NCBI RefSeq assembly: GCF_008370255.1 | Contig: NZ_SEUI01000006.1 | Coordinates: 101,207-165,206, forward strand | Direction of reading: 5' to 3' | Length of the DNA stretch: 64,000 nt | From: Pseudoalteromonas sp. FUC4 | GTDB taxonomy: Bacteria; Pseudomonadota; Gammaproteobacteria; Enterobacterales; Alteromonadaceae | Shown here: positions 31,482 through 41,068 of the stretch, piece after piece | Layout of the letters: each line of letters starts with the position of its first letter | Numbering within the stretch: the stretch's first letter is position 1 | Translations under genes and position numbers: made by a program | The notes under the pieces: generated by a model | Database searches by the model: none | Seen by the model: the letters and a program-made list of their open reading frames with translations, nothing else | What the model was told of the DNA's origin: nothing

Positions 31482-31686
31482 TATTTGCCCCTTTATGAAT
31501 TATAAAAATATTTTGAAGAGTGACCTCTGTAGTGTTCGAGTTGCAAAGTACATACCAGTGTAAAAAATCGTGTTTAGAGAACGAATTTTATACAGTTATT
31601 ATAGTAGAGATGATGCTGAAAAATTTAATTTCAAGAGATGATTTAAAAGAAGAGATAGGGTCAAAAGTTATTTCGACCCTTATTAA

Positions 31687-32115
31687 TTACTGTAACCAAC
31701 CTTGTTGCTTACCTTTAATACTCAAGCAAAGTAAAGCGATGGCAATAATGATTACAAAAATAGGCATAAATACAGCACTTGCGCCAAGTAGCTCAATACT
31801 GTTTATGACCACAAAATTATAATATTGCTGAATTAAAATAGCGCCGAGCGATAGCGCAAAAGTAGGTGTTGCCAGCACGTTTTTAGCAAGTAAAAACAGA
31901 CAACCCAAAGTGCTTCCAAATACAGCTACAGCAAATGCAATGGTGGACCAAAGAGGGGTGTTAGAGTAGGCAGCTTGTTGATCTAAGGGAAGTTTACTTA
32001 TCATTTCGGGTGTCATCATCATGTGCATAGCAAATGCAATAACGCCAAGTAAGTTCCATACGAGTGCCGCCCATACAACGGGTTTAAACCAATTTTTAGG
32101 TGTGTTTACAGACAT
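31687..32115 (-). CDS. Four-helix membrane protein of unknown function
   Basis: A 142-residue protein with four predicted membrane helices. It starts with a WFKPVVWAALVWNLLGVIAF helix, then a loop ISKLPLDQQAAYSNTPLWS, and further helices to the C-terminus. Homologues in marine bacteria are mostly uncharacterised and sometimes labelled sugar transporter without evidence. AAGG precedes the ATG. It stands between acnA and the S4 protein, with its own gaps on both sides. Confidence 0.65.
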   Translation of the reverse strand: MSVNTPKNWFKPVVWAALVWNLLGVIAFAMHMMMTPEMISKLPLDQQAAYSNTPLWSTIAFAVAVFGSTLGCLFLLAKNVLATPTFALSLGAILIQQYYNFVVINSIELLGASAVFMPIFVIIIAIALLCLSIKGKQQGWLQ

Positions 32116-32160
32116 TTTATAACCTTGTTTTTATTATTATTGACGAGGTTATTAAAGAGT

Positions 32161-32194
32161 AAAAAGGCCAACTATACAAGTTGGCCTTTTTATA
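32161..32194 (-). terminator. Terminator after the S4-domain gene
   Basis: AAAAAGGCCAAC and GTTGGCCTTTTT flank a seven-base loop; T runs flank both sides. It ends the leftward S4-domain transcript. Confidence 0.85.
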
Positions 32195-32216
32195 TAAAAA
32201 GAGGGCTTTTAAATGT

Positions 32217-32600
32217 TTAACCAAATGAAATAGGACGACGACCTGTTTTATCATCTACTTTTGGTTTTTTAGTTCGCTTACGCTTACTTTTAGCTGGTTG
32301 ATTAGTTGGTTGTGGTGCAGCTTTCTTTGACTCTGCTTGAGTTTGTGCCGCAGGTTTTTCTACAGGAATTGCATCTTCACTTAGTGACAGTTTAAAAAAC
32401 TCGCCATCAAACTCTAGTACATCACCACTGTATAATTTTTTCCGTTTAATTGTACAAATTTCATGGTTAACACCCACATAGCCTTCAGTAATTAGGTTTT
32501 TAGCTTGGCCGCCACCTTCAACTAAGTTTAGTACTTTTAATAATTTACAGAGCTCAATCGGCTCTTCTTCTAATTCTATTTCTATGTATTCTTCGTTCAT
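32217..32600 (-). CDS. S4-domain RNA-binding protein, YbcJ-like
   Basis: A 127-residue protein. Residues about 10-75 form an S4-type RNA-binding domain (ELCKLLKVLNLVEGGGQAKNL, then EGYVGVNHEICTIKRKKLYSGD) as in the YbcJ/YlmH-type small S4 proteins. The C-terminal 50 residues are Pro-, Gln- and Lys-rich with KSKRKRTKKPKVDD, an unusual basic extension that could add non-specific RNA binding. CGAGAG precedes the ATG. A role in ribosome or RNA metabolism is inferred from the domain only. Confidence 0.8.
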   Translation of the reverse strand: MNEEYIEIELEEEPIELCKLLKVLNLVEGGGQAKNLITEGYVGVNHEICTIKRKKLYSGDVLEFDGEFFKLSLSEDAIPVEKPAAQTQAESKKAAPQPTNQPAKSKRKRTKKPKVDDKTGRRPISFG

Positions 32601-32855
32601 ATTTGCTCTCGGTGGGGTAACGCACAGGCTTTAGTATAAAGGCTTACAGCGACTTTTGCACCAAAGCAAGTAACTTTAGCTAGTTGCAATACATAATTAG
32701 TTATGAAAGTTTTTAGGTATTTTATCTGTCTTTAAAAAAACTGAAGCAATTAAAAGTTAAGCTTCGTTGCAATCTTTTTTACGTATGGCTCGCTAATTGC
32801 TAAAACTCTGGCGGATTAATCAATGTGTAATGAATACATATAAACGGAGTAGAAA

Positions 32856-33143
32856 ATGGGCGTAAGATTAGCAATGAAAAAAGAGCTAATGGGCTTAGAT
32901 AATTCAGACATGTTGACCGCAGATGATGTTAGGTCACATCTTACTAATCAAGTAAAAGAGCAAAAGGAAAGTGCTGAACGTGGTTTTTCTGTGATTTCAA
33001 AATTTAACGATCACCATAGCCGCTTAGTGAGTGGCGATATGAAAAAAAAATCGGTACTTGAATTTCAACGTCATCGTTTATTTAAAGAAGTTTTATACAC
33101 TCGTAAAAGTGTTGATGCGTGGTTAAATAGCCAAATTAGCTGA
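32856..33143 (+). CDS. Small hypothetical protein
   Basis: A 95-residue, charged, probably helical soluble protein without signal or membrane segment; it contains KKELMGLDNSDMLTADDV and ends in DAWLNSQIS. CGGAG 6 bases before the ATG is a good ribosome binding site, which supports expression. I do not recognise a family. It stands alone between the S4-domain gene (divergent) and the cyclic-nucleotide-binding gene (convergent). Confidence 0.65.
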   Translation: MGVRLAMKKELMGLDNSDMLTADDVRSHLTNQVKEQKESAERGFSVISKFNDHHSRLVSGDMKKKSVLEFQRHRLFKEVLYTRKSVDAWLNSQIS

Positions 33144-33289
33144 TTTGCTATTTATCAAAAATATAGTTTTAGTGTGCTTAGCCATTTTATTAAGTACGTG
33201 TCAGTAACGCAACTGCGTATATTTATACATAAACGTTGAGTGCAACTCAAAAGTAGCAGCTAGAATCAGCTTGGGGATATAAACGGTCT

Positions 33290-33748
33290 CTAACCATGGT
33301 TTTCTATATGCTCGCTTAATTTGGCAATGCGAAGGCTCATACCCTCAATAATTCGGTCTTTAATTTTTTCGCGGATTACATTAGGTAAGCGGGTGAGTGC
33401 TTCAGGGGTAATGGCAAGTACTATGGTGTCGGTTTTAGCGCGAGCACTGGTGCTGCGTTCTCGGTTATTTATAAAGGCACCTTCACCTATAAATTCACCG
33501 GGCTCAATAGTGCCAAGTTCTAGCAAGTGGTTATGCTTAAATACTAATAATGCACCGCTAAGTACAATGTACAAGCGCTTGTCGTTATCGTATTGCTTAA
33601 ATAAAAATTGATGCTGACTTACTAAATATAACAGGCCGAACGACTCTAATAAGACTTGGCGCTCGCTGAGCGTAAATTCTTTAAAAAAGTGCAGCCTGTT
33701 TATAATTTCCATTTGTTTGAATAATGGAATATGTTCGATTAGCTTCAT
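33290..33748 (-). CDS. Stand-alone cyclic nucleotide-binding domain protein
   Basis: A 152-residue protein consisting only of a CRP/PKA-type cNMP-binding fold. The phosphate-binding cassette region reads ELGTIEPGEFIGEGAFINNRERSTSARAKTDT, close to the usual pattern of FGE followed by R-S-A, so ligand binding is plausible. There is no DNA-binding helix-turn-helix, so it is not a transcription factor by itself. The ATG at 33748 follows a TTG. It lies 29 bases after ntrC and may be co-transcribed with ntrBC; a link to nitrogen control is inference. Confidence 0.75.
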   Translation of the reverse strand: MKLIEHIPLFKQMEIINRLHFFKEFTLSERQVLLESFGLLYLVSQHQFLFKQYDNDKRLYIVLSGALLVFKHNHLLELGTIEPGEFIGEGAFINNRERSTSARAKTDTIVLAITPEALTRLPNVIREKIKDRIIEGMSLRIAKLSEHIENHG

Positions 33749-33777
33749 CAATAACCAAATGTGTTAAAAGCGTTTAA

Positions 33778-35163
33778 TCAGCTAATATTGCGCTCTTTTA
33801 ATTTTCGGGTCAACGTGTTGCGTCCCCAACCAATTTTTATGGCTGCATCTTGCTTATGACCAGAGCAATTAGCCAGTGCCGTTTTTATTAAGCGAGTTTC
33901 TAGTTGAGCTTGAATGTCAGGCCAAATATTTTCTTTGCCTTGTTTTAGCTCTTGATTAAGCCATTGCTGAAACGCATCTAACCAATCACCTTCTTCTTGG
34001 GTTGGTGTAGCATCTAGAATCTCCGGCGGTAAATCTTGCTCGCTTACAAGTTCACCTGGTGCCATAACTGTCAGCCAGCGACACGTGTTTTCTAGTTGGC
34101 GTACATTGCCTGGCCAATTAAATAAGCGTAATTGATCAGTCGCTTTAGGGCTCAGTACTTTGCTTTCTACTTGTAGCTCTTTAGCGCTTTTATGTAAAAA
34201 GTGTTGCGATAAGCTTTCTATATCTTCAGTACGCTCTCGAAGTGCAGGTAAGCGAAGGCGCACTACATTTAGACGATGAAATAAATCATCCCTAAACTTG
34301 CCTTGTTTAACTAAATCTTCAAGGTTTTGGTGCGTAGCTGCAATAATACGCACATCTACTTTTATACTTTGATGGCCACCAACGCGATAAAACTCACCAT
34401 CGGCAAGTACGCGTAATAAACGTGTTTGCACATCAAGTGGCATATCACCAATTTCATCTAAAAATAGTGTACCGCCATTGGCTTGCTCAAAGCGGCCTTT
34501 ACGTACGCTATCGGCGCCTGTAAACGCGCCTTTTTCGTGGCCAAATAACTCTGACTCAACAAGCTCTTTTGGAATGGCCGCCATGTTAAGTGCAATAAAT
34601 TGATTTTCTTTACGTGGGCTATGATTGTGCAGGGCGCTGGCGACAAGTTCTTTACCTGTGCCAGATTCGCCATTTATTAATACGCTCATGCTAGAGGCCG
34701 ATAGTTTACCTATCGCTCTAAACACTTCTTGCATAGCGGGTGCTTCACCAATTATGTGCGCACTTTTTGGTGGTGTTTGCTTTCGCTTAGTTTTTTTAGT
34801 GGAGTTTGCTCTGCATGCGCTTTCGACTAGCGCCACTGCTTCGTTTAAATCAAACGGCTTAGCTAGGTATTCAAAAGCACCTTTTTGGAATGCATTAACT
34901 GCAGAGTCCAAATCTGAGTGGGCAGTCATTATAATAACTGGCAGCCCAGGGTTTTGCTCTGCAATAAGTTCAAGCAAAGCCATACCGTCCATACCAGGCA
35001 TTCGTACGTCCGAAACTAAAACAGTAGGTTGACTAAATTTTAATGAGCTTAATACATCTTGCGCATTAGCAAAGCTTTCTGCGTTAAACCCTGCACGGGT
35101 TAGTGCTTTTTCAAGTACAAATCGAATAGAAGCATCATCATCTACAAGCCAAACTGTTTTCAT
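33778..35163 (-). CDS. ntrC: Nitrogen regulation response regulator NtrC
   Basis: A 461-residue sigma-54 activator. The receiver domain has the phosphoacceptor Asp52 in [11 protein letters not shown]; the central AAA+ domain has Walker A GESGTGKE, the sigma-54-contacting GAFTGA and Walker [13 protein letters not shown]; the Fis-type helix-turn-helix at the end reads [20 protein letters not shown]. The ATG at 35163 with GGAG 6 bases upstream is chosen over an in-frame start at 35178. It follows ntrB directly and should activate the glnA promoter upstream. Confidence 0.95.
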   Translation of the reverse strand: MKTVWLVDDDASIRFVLEKALTRAGFNAESFANAQDVLSSLKFSQPTVLVSDVRMPGMDGMALLELIAEQNPGLPVIIMTAHSDLDSAVNAFQKGAFEYLAKPFDLNEAVALVESACRANSTKKTKRKQTPPKSAHIIGEAPAMQEVFRAIGKLSASSMSVLINGESGTGKELVASALHNHSPRKENQFIALNMAAIPKELVESELFGHEKGAFTGADSVRKGRFEQANGGTLFLDEIGDMPLDVQTRLLRVLADGEFYRVGGHQSIKVDVRIIAATHQNLEDLVKQGKFRDDLFHRLNVVRLRLPALRERTEDIESLSQHFLHKSAKELQVESKVLSPKATDQLRLFNWPGNVRQLENTCRWLTVMAPGELVSEQDLPPEILDATPTQEEGDWLDAFQQWLNQELKQGKENIWPDIQAQLETRLIKTALANCSGHKQDAAIKIGWGRNTLTRKLKERNIS

Positions 35164-35177
35164 GCAAACTCCAAACA

Positions 35178-36248
35178 TTAATCTGCAAAGGGCAGATAGA
35201 TATTAAATTCAGTATGTCCAGGCCAGCTATCACACTCTATATAGCCATTATGTTGATCTATCAGCGTTTGCGCTATCGAGAGTCCTAACCCTGAGCCATC
35301 TTCTTTATTGGTGATCATAGGGTAGAACAGTGTTTCACGTACACTGGGATCAATACCTGGTCCGTTATCAGATATTTGGATCAACAAGGCTTTTTTAGGT
35401 GCTTTACCTGGGCGACGATGTTGATGATTAATGCGGGTTTTTATTGTTATTTCACCGCCATCTACAAGCGCCTGCTGAGCATTTCGAACAATGTTTAATA
35501 CTACTTGCTGAATTTTACCTTGATCAATGTATACATCAGGAATGCTTGGGTCGTAATCCTTAACCAAGCTAATGTTAGAACAATTATCTAACGTACTTAG
35601 TCGTGCAACCGATTCAAGTGATTGATGTATATTGCCATACGATTTTTGCGGAAGCTGATTTGGCCCCAAAAGCCTATCTACTAATTCGCGTAATCGGTCA
35701 GCTTGCTCAATGATAAGTTCAGCACATTGGTCTCTTTCTTGTTGATCAACCTCATACTGCAATAACTGCGCCGCTCCGCGAATTCCACCTAAAGGATTTT
35801 TAATTTCGTGAGCTAAACCTCTAATTAGATTTCGGGCTGCTTGATATTGATGCATTTGATTAGACGCTTGGTCGTGCTTAATTTCGTCATCAGTTTGGCG
35901 CCACTCAAATAAAATATAAAGTGAGCCATCAAACTTTATTTGTCGTGTACTTACGGCTACTTTTGCATGGCGAGAATCGCTAAAAACCACGTCAGCTCTG
36001 TGTTGCTGGCAATCTACGCCTTCAACTAATGAGTATTGTTCTATACGCTGCAAGTCGATTGAATGGTAATTAAAAAGACTATCGAAAGGTTGATCTAATA
36101 GGCGTTTGTTACCAAGGCCAAGCAGTTCGCTAGTACTGGTATTGGCATAGACAACGGTGAAGTTTTTATCAAGCAACATGATAGCGGTTGTTTGATTTTG
36201 CCAAATAGCATCGAGTAGCTCAGGGCTAAAGTTTTTATTATTAATCAT
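35178..36248 (-). CDS. ntrB: Nitrogen regulation sensor histidine kinase NtrB
   Basis: A 356-residue cytoplasmic sensor kinase without membrane segments, as usual for NtrB (GlnL). A PAS domain (about 10-110) is followed by the phosphorylated His in GLAHEIKNPLGGIRGAAQLL, the N box region, and ATP-binding DNGPGIDPSV and GSGLGLSIAQTL. It is controlled by PII in the family. It is 14 bases upstream of the ntrC ATG. Confidence 0.95.
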   Translation of the reverse strand: MINNKNFSPELLDAIWQNQTTAIMLLDKNFTVVYANTSTSELLGLGNKRLLDQPFDSLFNYHSIDLQRIEQYSLVEGVDCQQHRADVVFSDSRHAKVAVSTRQIKFDGSLYILFEWRQTDDEIKHDQASNQMHQYQAARNLIRGLAHEIKNPLGGIRGAAQLLQYEVDQQERDQCAELIIEQADRLRELVDRLLGPNQLPQKSYGNIHQSLESVARLSTLDNCSNISLVKDYDPSIPDVYIDQGKIQQVVLNIVRNAQQALVDGGEITIKTRINHQHRRPGKAPKKALLIQISDNGPGIDPSVRETLFYPMITNKEDGSGLGLSIAQTLIDQHNGYIECDSWPGHTEFNIYLPFAD

Positions 36249-36330
36249 AGTTGCACCATTTTAGTGCGTGGATATTTACAAGCAAGTTATATAGTAAAAT
36301 ATACTGCTGCACGTTTAGTAATGCCCCAAT

Positions 36331-36852
36331 TTAGTTACTTAGGGTTAGCCCTTTTCGGTGCATAAAAAATATGCAGGGCTCACTTATAGCAATAACTTGG
36401 CTTTTACTATTAAAAAGCTTTAATTGTAGTGTGTGCTCACCACGTTCTACATCTCTTATTGCAAAGGTTGAACTGTCACTGGCTAGGCCATGTGCTTTGC
36501 CATCAATAAAGAGTTGTATAGTAAAACCAGTTTCAAAGCGTGGTTTTATTCGGCTAGTAACATAAACAGTGCCGGTATTTTCACGAATAGTCTGGTTGTG
36601 TTCAGGTGAGGAAATGGCAATGCTAAAGCCCGCTTGTTGAGGCTGGGGTTGCTCGTCAAAAATGTCAGTATTTGTTGCAGGCATATTAAGATCTTGGCTG
36701 GTAAGCTTTACCTCTTTAGCACCTTTATGAGGGGTATCAGAGAACACTAATACGCCATTTTTATCTTTCCAGGCGTATATCTTTGTTTCACCAGCGTAAC
36801 CATAATTGCTTAATCCTAAAGCAATTAATAGTAATAAAATCTTGTTGTTCAC
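36331..36852 (-). CDS. DUF4124 domain periplasmic protein
   Basis: A 173-residue exported protein: a signal peptide (ending YGYAGE), a DUF4124 domain (IYAWKDKNGVLVFSDTPHKG, about residues 25-60) and a C-terminal Ig-like beta-sandwich (about 80-165, SISSPEHNQTIRENTGTVYV). The GTG at 36852 with AGGG 7 bases upstream is preferred to an ATG at 36867 without a site. It lies between glnA and ntrB, a position I recall for DUF4124 proteins in this order; its role is unknown. Confidence 0.78.
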   Translation of the reverse strand: MNNKILLLLIALGLSNYGYAGETKIYAWKDKNGVLVFSDTPHKGAKEVKLTSQDLNMPATNTDIFDEQPQPQQAGFSIAISSPEHNQTIRENTGTVYVTSRIKPRFETGFTIQLFIDGKAHGLASDSSTFAIRDVERGEHTLQLKLFNSKSQVIAISEPCIFFMHRKGLTLSN

Positions 36853-36913
36853 TCTGCAGCCCTGCATTTTTGTCGGTAACTTAACTTTAGTGGAGATTGA
36901 TTAATTTTACCAT

Positions 36914-36937
36914 TAAAAAAGCCCGCAAAGCGGGCTT
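36914..36937 (-). terminator. Terminator after glnA
   Basis: AAGCCCGC, loop AAA, GCGGGCTT; on the minus strand it ends in TTTTTTAATGG. It separates glnA from the downstream DUF4124-ntrBC genes, so ntrBC would rely on read-through or its own promoter. Confidence 0.88.
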
Positions 36938-36965
36938 GAGAACACACATATTTTATACAGCTAAA

Positions 36966-38372
36966 TTAACAGCTATAGTACATTTCAAACTCAACTGGGT
37001 GAGTTGTCATGTTAAGCTTTTCAACTTCTTTAGATTTAAGTTCGATGTAAGCATCGATTAAGTCGTCAGTGAATACACCACCTTGAATTAAGAATTCACG
37101 GTCTGCGCTAAGTGCAGATAGTGCTTCGTCAAGTGATGCTGCAACAGTTGGGATTTCTGCTGCTTCTTCAGCTGGTAAGTCGTATAAATCTTTATCCATA
37201 GCATCGCCAGGGTGGATCTTGTTTTTGATACCATCAAGGCCAGCCATAAGCATTGCAGAGAAAGCAAGGTATGGGTTAGCAGTTGGATCCGGGAAGCGTA
37301 CTTCAATACGACGACCTTTTTCAGATGGAACCACTGGGATACGAATTGATGCAGAACGGTTACGTGCAGAGTATGCAAGCATAACTGGTGCTTCAAAACC
37401 AGGAACTAAACGTTTGTACGAGTTAGTAGAGGCATTTGCAAAAGCGTTAATAGCTTTTGCATGCTTGATGATACCGCCAATGTAGTAAAGCGCATCTTCA
37501 GAAAGGCCGCCGTACTTATCACCAGCAAAAAGGTTTACACCATCTTTAGCAAGTGACTGGTGACAATGCATACCAGAACCGTTATCACCAACAACTGGCT
37601 TAGGCATAAACGTTGCTGTTTTACCGTATAAGTGAGCCATGTTATGGATAACATATTTCATTTCTTGGATTTCATCCGCTTTTAATACCATTGTATTAAA
37701 GCGAGTAGCAATCTCATTTTGACCTGCTGTTGCAACTTCGTGGTGATGTGCTTCTACTACTTGGCCCATTTCTTCTAGAACTAGACACGTAGCTGAACGC
37801 CAATCTTGGAAGTCATCAACAGGAGCAACTGGGAAGTAACCGCCTTTAACACCTGGACGGTGACCTGTATTGCCATCTGCATATTCTTTATCTGAGTTCC
37901 AAGCAGCTTGCTTAGAATCAATTTTGTACATAGAACCAGACATATCTGATTTGTATTTAACGTCGTCAAATACGAAAAATTCTGGCTCAGGGCCAAATAA
38001 AACTGTATCTGCAATACCTGTAGAGCGCATGTAATCTTCAGCACGCTTAGCAACAGAACGCGGGTCGCGCTCATAACCTTGAAGCGTTGAAGGCTCTACT
38101 ACGTCACAACGTACGATTAATGTTGATTCTTCAGTGAAAGGGTCTAGTTTGATTGATTCAGCAACTGGCATTAATACCATGTCTGATTCGTTTATGCCTT
38201 TCCAGCCTGCAATTGAAGAACCGTCAAACATTTTACCGTCTTCAAAAAAGTCTTCATCAACTTGGTGATGAGGAATAGATACATGTTGCTCTTTACCCTT
38301 AGTGTCAGTAAAGCGTAAATCAATGAACTTAACGTCATTTTCTTTAATAAAATCTAAAACCGATTGTGACAT
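36966..38372 (-). CDS. glnA: Glutamine synthetase, type I
   Basis: A 468-residue dodecameric enzyme that makes glutamine from glutamate, ammonia and ATP. Family motifs [27 protein letters not shown] and [13 protein letters not shown] are intact. The adenylylation tyrosine sits in [10 protein letters not shown], as in enterobacterial enzymes, so control by GlnE is expected. GGAGG precedes the ATG. A sigma-54-type promoter and an NtrC-like dyad lie upstream. The divergent neighbour is typA, as in E. coli. Confidence 0.97.
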   Translation of the reverse strand: MSQSVLDFIKENDVKFIDLRFTDTKGKEQHVSIPHHQVDEDFFEDGKMFDGSSIAGWKGINESDMVLMPVAESIKLDPFTEESTLIVRCDVVEPSTLQGYERDPRSVAKRAEDYMRSTGIADTVLFGPEPEFFVFDDVKYKSDMSGSMYKIDSKQAAWNSDKEYADGNTGHRPGVKGGYFPVAPVDDFQDWRSATCLVLEEMGQVVEAHHHEVATAGQNEIATRFNTMVLKADEIQEMKYVIHNMAHLYGKTATFMPKPVVGDNGSGMHCHQSLAKDGVNLFAGDKYGGLSEDALYYIGGIIKHAKAINAFANASTNSYKRLVPGFEAPVMLAYSARNRSASIRIPVVPSEKGRRIEVRFPDPTANPYLAFSAMLMAGLDGIKNKIHPGDAMDKDLYDLPAEEAAEIPTVAASLDEALSALSADREFLIQGGVFTDDLIDAYIELKSKEVEKLNMTTHPVEFEMYYSC

Positions 38373-38428
38373 GTGTCCTCCAACTATTGGGTTTTGTTAT
38401 TGCTGCATAATTGCTTTGGGATTTATTA

Positions 38429-38444
38429 AGCTGATTTTGTGCCA
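38429..38444 (-). promoter_or_regulatory. Sigma-54 promoter of glnA
   Basis: On the minus strand TGGCACAAAATCAGCT has a perfect -24 element (TGGCAC) and the -12 GC at the right spacing (consensus TGGCAC, five bases, TTGCA). Transcription would start about 45 bases before the glnA ATG. Confidence 0.7.
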
Positions 38445-38506
38445 TTTTTATAACTAGCTGTTTATAAATTAAAAAAATATCGTTGCATCAAAATGGAATG
38501 TACAAA

Positions 38507-38523
38507 CGCACTATGTTGGTGCG
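38507..38523. promoter_or_regulatory. NtrC-like binding dyad upstream of glnA
   Basis: CGCACTATGTTGGTGCG matches the NtrC consensus TGCACC-N5-GGTGCA at 9 of 12 specified positions. It lies about 65-80 bases upstream of the -24 element, a normal activator distance. A further half-site TTTTGGTGCA is at 38534-38543. Confidence 0.55.
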
Positions 38524-38879
38524 TAAATTTTCCTTTTTGGTGCAAAATTTACAGGGCACAATTTGCTGCTAATTTAATCGCTCGGAAATAGCATAACCTA
38601 AATGCAAAAGAGTACCAAAAAGATCAGCAAAATAGCCAAAAAGGCTATTTTTCGAAAAAAAACTGAAATTTAATTCATATAATTGTCATATATAAAACAG
38701 ATACTTAGTAAAAGTATTGAGAAAGTTTTGAAATTTATATTGGATAAACTTTCATCCATGTCATTAATGAGGGATAATATGCGCCCTTTTAAATCCTATG
38801 CTGGGACATCTCGCGAAAGCGTGGATGAGTGCGTAGATCTTGCAGGATCAATGAGAATTTAATTTCTCTGAGTAAATAT

Positions 38880-40700
38880 ATGAGCATCGAACAGTTAAGA
38901 AATATAGCGATTATCGCGCACGTTGACCACGGTAAAACAACTTTGGTTGACAAACTACTTGAGCAATCAGGTACATTAGAAACACGCGGCGGTAACGAAG
39001 AGCGCGTGATGGACTCAAACGACATTGAGAAAGAACGTGGTATTACCATTTTGGCTAAAAACACAGCCATCTCTTGGAACGACTACCATATCAATATCGT
39101 AGATACCCCGGGACACGCCGATTTCGGTGGTGAAGTTGAACGCGTACTTTCGATGGCTGACTCAGTATTATTACTTGTTGATGCTCAAGAAGGTCCAATG
39201 CCGCAAACGCGTTTCGTTACGCAAAAAGCATTCGCGCAAGGCTTAAAGCCAATCGTCGTTATCAATAAAATTGATAAGCCAGGCGCTCGTCCAGATTGGG
39301 TTATGGATCAAATCTTTGATTTATTCGACAATCTTGGCGCAACTGACGAACAGTTAGACTTTAAAGTAATCTACGCATCAGCTATTAACGGCTGGGCCAC
39401 ACTAGATTTAGACGTACCATCAGACAACATGGAACCTATGTTTAAGATGATCGTTGACGAAGTATCACCACCGGATGCAGATCCTGAAGGTGACTTCCAA
39501 ATGCAGATTTCTCAGCTTGATTACAACTCGTATAAAGGTGTAATTGGTATTGGCCGTATTAAACGCGGCTCTGTTGAGACTAACCAACAAGTTACCGTTA
39601 TCAGCGCTGACGGCACTACTCGTAATGGTAAAATTGGTTCAGTACAAAGCTACTTAGGCCTTGAGCGTATCGACACTGATAAAGCTTATGCTGGTAACAT
39701 CGTTACTGTAACAGGTCTGGGCGAGCTTAAGATTTCAGATACGCTTTGTTGTCCTAACAACGTTGAAGCATTACCACCACTAAGTGTTGATGAGCCGACA
39801 GTAACAATGACGTTCTCTGTAAATAACTCTCCTTTCTGTGGTAAAGAAGGTAAGTTTGTAACATCACGTAATATTCGTGAGCGTTTAGACAAAGAATTAG
39901 TACACAACGTAGCACTTCGTGTTGCAGATACTGACAACCCAGATAGCTTCCGCGTATCAGGTCGTGGTGAATTACACCTAGGTATCTTAATCGAGAATAT
40001 GCGTCGTGAAGGTTACGAGTTAGCTGTATCTCGTCCAGAAGTAATCTTACGTACTGTTGATGGCGTGCTAGAAGAACCGTATGAAACACTAACTATTGAC
40101 TGTGAAGAAGAGCACCAAGGTTCTATCATGGAGCAAATTGGTCTTCGTAAAGGTGAGCTTACTGACATGGCACCAGATGGTAAAGGCCGTATGCGTATGG
40201 ACTTTATGATCCCAAGCCGTGGCTTAATCGGTTTCCAAACTGAGTTCATGACATTAACGTCAGGTTCTGGCTTACTTTACCACACGTTCGATCACTACGG
40301 TCCGCACAAAGGTGGCGAGCTAGGTGTTCGTAAGAACGGCGTAATGATTGCAAACGCAACAGGTAAAGCACTTACTAACGCATTATTTAACTTACAAGAG
40401 CGCGGCCGTTTATTCATCGGTCACGGTGTTGAAGTTTATGAAGGTATGGTTATCGGTATTCATAGCCGCGATAACGACCTTACAGTTAATGCACTTAAAG
40501 GTAAGCAACTTACTAACGTTCGTGCATCTGGTACAGATGAAGCACAAACACTTACACCGCATCTGAACTATTCACTTGAGCAAGCGCTTGAGTTTATTGC
40601 TGATGATGAATTAGTAGAAGTTACTCCTGAGAACATTCGTATTCGTAAACGTCATTTAACTGAAAATGAGCGTAAACGTGCGGGTCGTGCTCCTAAGTAA
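38880..40700 (+). CDS. typA: Ribosome-associated GTPase BipA/TypA
   Basis: A 606-residue translational GTPase that aids large-subunit assembly and is needed for growth at low temperature in several bacteria. G1 is AHVDHGKTT, the switch region [11 protein letters not shown]3 [11 protein letters not shown] and G4 [11 protein letters not shown]-like domains III and V follow, then the BipA-specific C-terminal domain ending [18 protein letters not shown]. The start [12 protein letters not shown] fits the family; upstream in-frame GTG at 38829 would add 17 unrelated residues. It is divergent from glnA as in E. coli. Confidence 0.95.
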   Translation: MSIEQLRNIAIIAHVDHGKTTLVDKLLEQSGTLETRGGNEERVMDSNDIEKERGITILAKNTAISWNDYHINIVDTPGHADFGGEVERVLSMADSVLLLVDAQEGPMPQTRFVTQKAFAQGLKPIVVINKIDKPGARPDWVMDQIFDLFDNLGATDEQLDFKVIYASAINGWATLDLDVPSDNMEPMFKMIVDEVSPPDADPEGDFQMQISQLDYNSYKGVIGIGRIKRGSVETNQQVTVISADGTTRNGKIGSVQSYLGLERIDTDKAYAGNIVTVTGLGELKISDTLCCPNNVEALPPLSVDEPTVTMTFSVNNSPFCGKEGKFVTSRNIRERLDKELVHNVALRVADTDNPDSFRVSGRGELHLGILIENMRREGYELAVSRPEVILRTVDGVLEEPYETLTIDCEEEHQGSIMEQIGLRKGELTDMAPDGKGRMRMDFMIPSRGLIGFQTEFMTLTSGSGLLYHTFDHYGPHKGGELGVRKNGVMIANATGKALTNALFNLQERGRLFIGHGVEVYEGMVIGIHSRDNDLTVNALKGKQLTNVRASGTDEAQTLTPHLNYSLEQALEFIADDELVEVTPENIRIRKRHLTENERKRAGRAPK

Positions 40701-40728
40701 TAATCTATTAATTTAGAATAATGATTTT

Positions 40729-40766
40729 AAAAGCCGCTGTATTGCAAAATACAGCGGCTTTTTTGT
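40729..40766 (+). terminator. Terminator after typA
   Basis: A perfect 14-bp stem AAAGCCGCTGTATT / AATACAGCGGCTTT with loop GCAA, followed by TTTT. Confidence 0.9.
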
Positions 40767-40866
40767 GTTTGGAAATAAGAGCTGTTAGCTATAGTCGTCA
40801 GTTGAAAGTATTTAGCTCAAAATTATATGACTACCGTTTTGTGATGAAATTTCCATAATATATTTA

Positions 40867-40962
40867 CCTCTAAAAGCGCAGCGTCTCTTAGCCTCTTTGT
40901 GAATAATTTACTTAAAGATCTTTTGCACAAGGAGAAGAAAGAGAGAAGCGAAAGAGGGAGAG
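40867..40962 (+). repeat. Dispersed intergenic repeat, copy C
   Basis: Blocks CCTCTAAAAGCG, TCTCTTAGCCTCTTTGTGA, TTTACTTAAAGATC and TTTTGCACAAGGAG, then purine-rich text ending GAGGGAGAGC. This is the same order as copies at 3343-3432 and 3505-3589; copy A shares the GAGGGGAGAGC-like end. Confidence 0.7.
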
Positions 40963-41015
40963 CTGAAACAGCCGATAATGCAAAGCACCCATGTTTGTTG
41001 GTAGGGTATTTTTTC

Positions 41016-41042
41016 GTTGGGTTTCGCTGCGCTCAACCCAAC
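41016..41042. repeat. GTTGGGTT hairpin repeat
   Basis: GTTGGGTT and AACCCAAC enclose TCGCTGCGCTC. This hairpin text recurs in intergenic DNA of many unrelated proteobacteria, in my recollection, and behaves like a REP-type element. It lies 27 bases before the stop of the convergent CBM9 gene and could also act as a weak terminator. Confidence 0.55.
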
Positions 41043-41068
41043 CTTGTATCTCTTCTTGATGGGGGGGC

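Noticed and set aside
40737-40754. LexA-like CTGT ... ACAG dyad
   Set aside because: The spacing is 10 instead of 8, and the sequence is part of the typA terminator stem.
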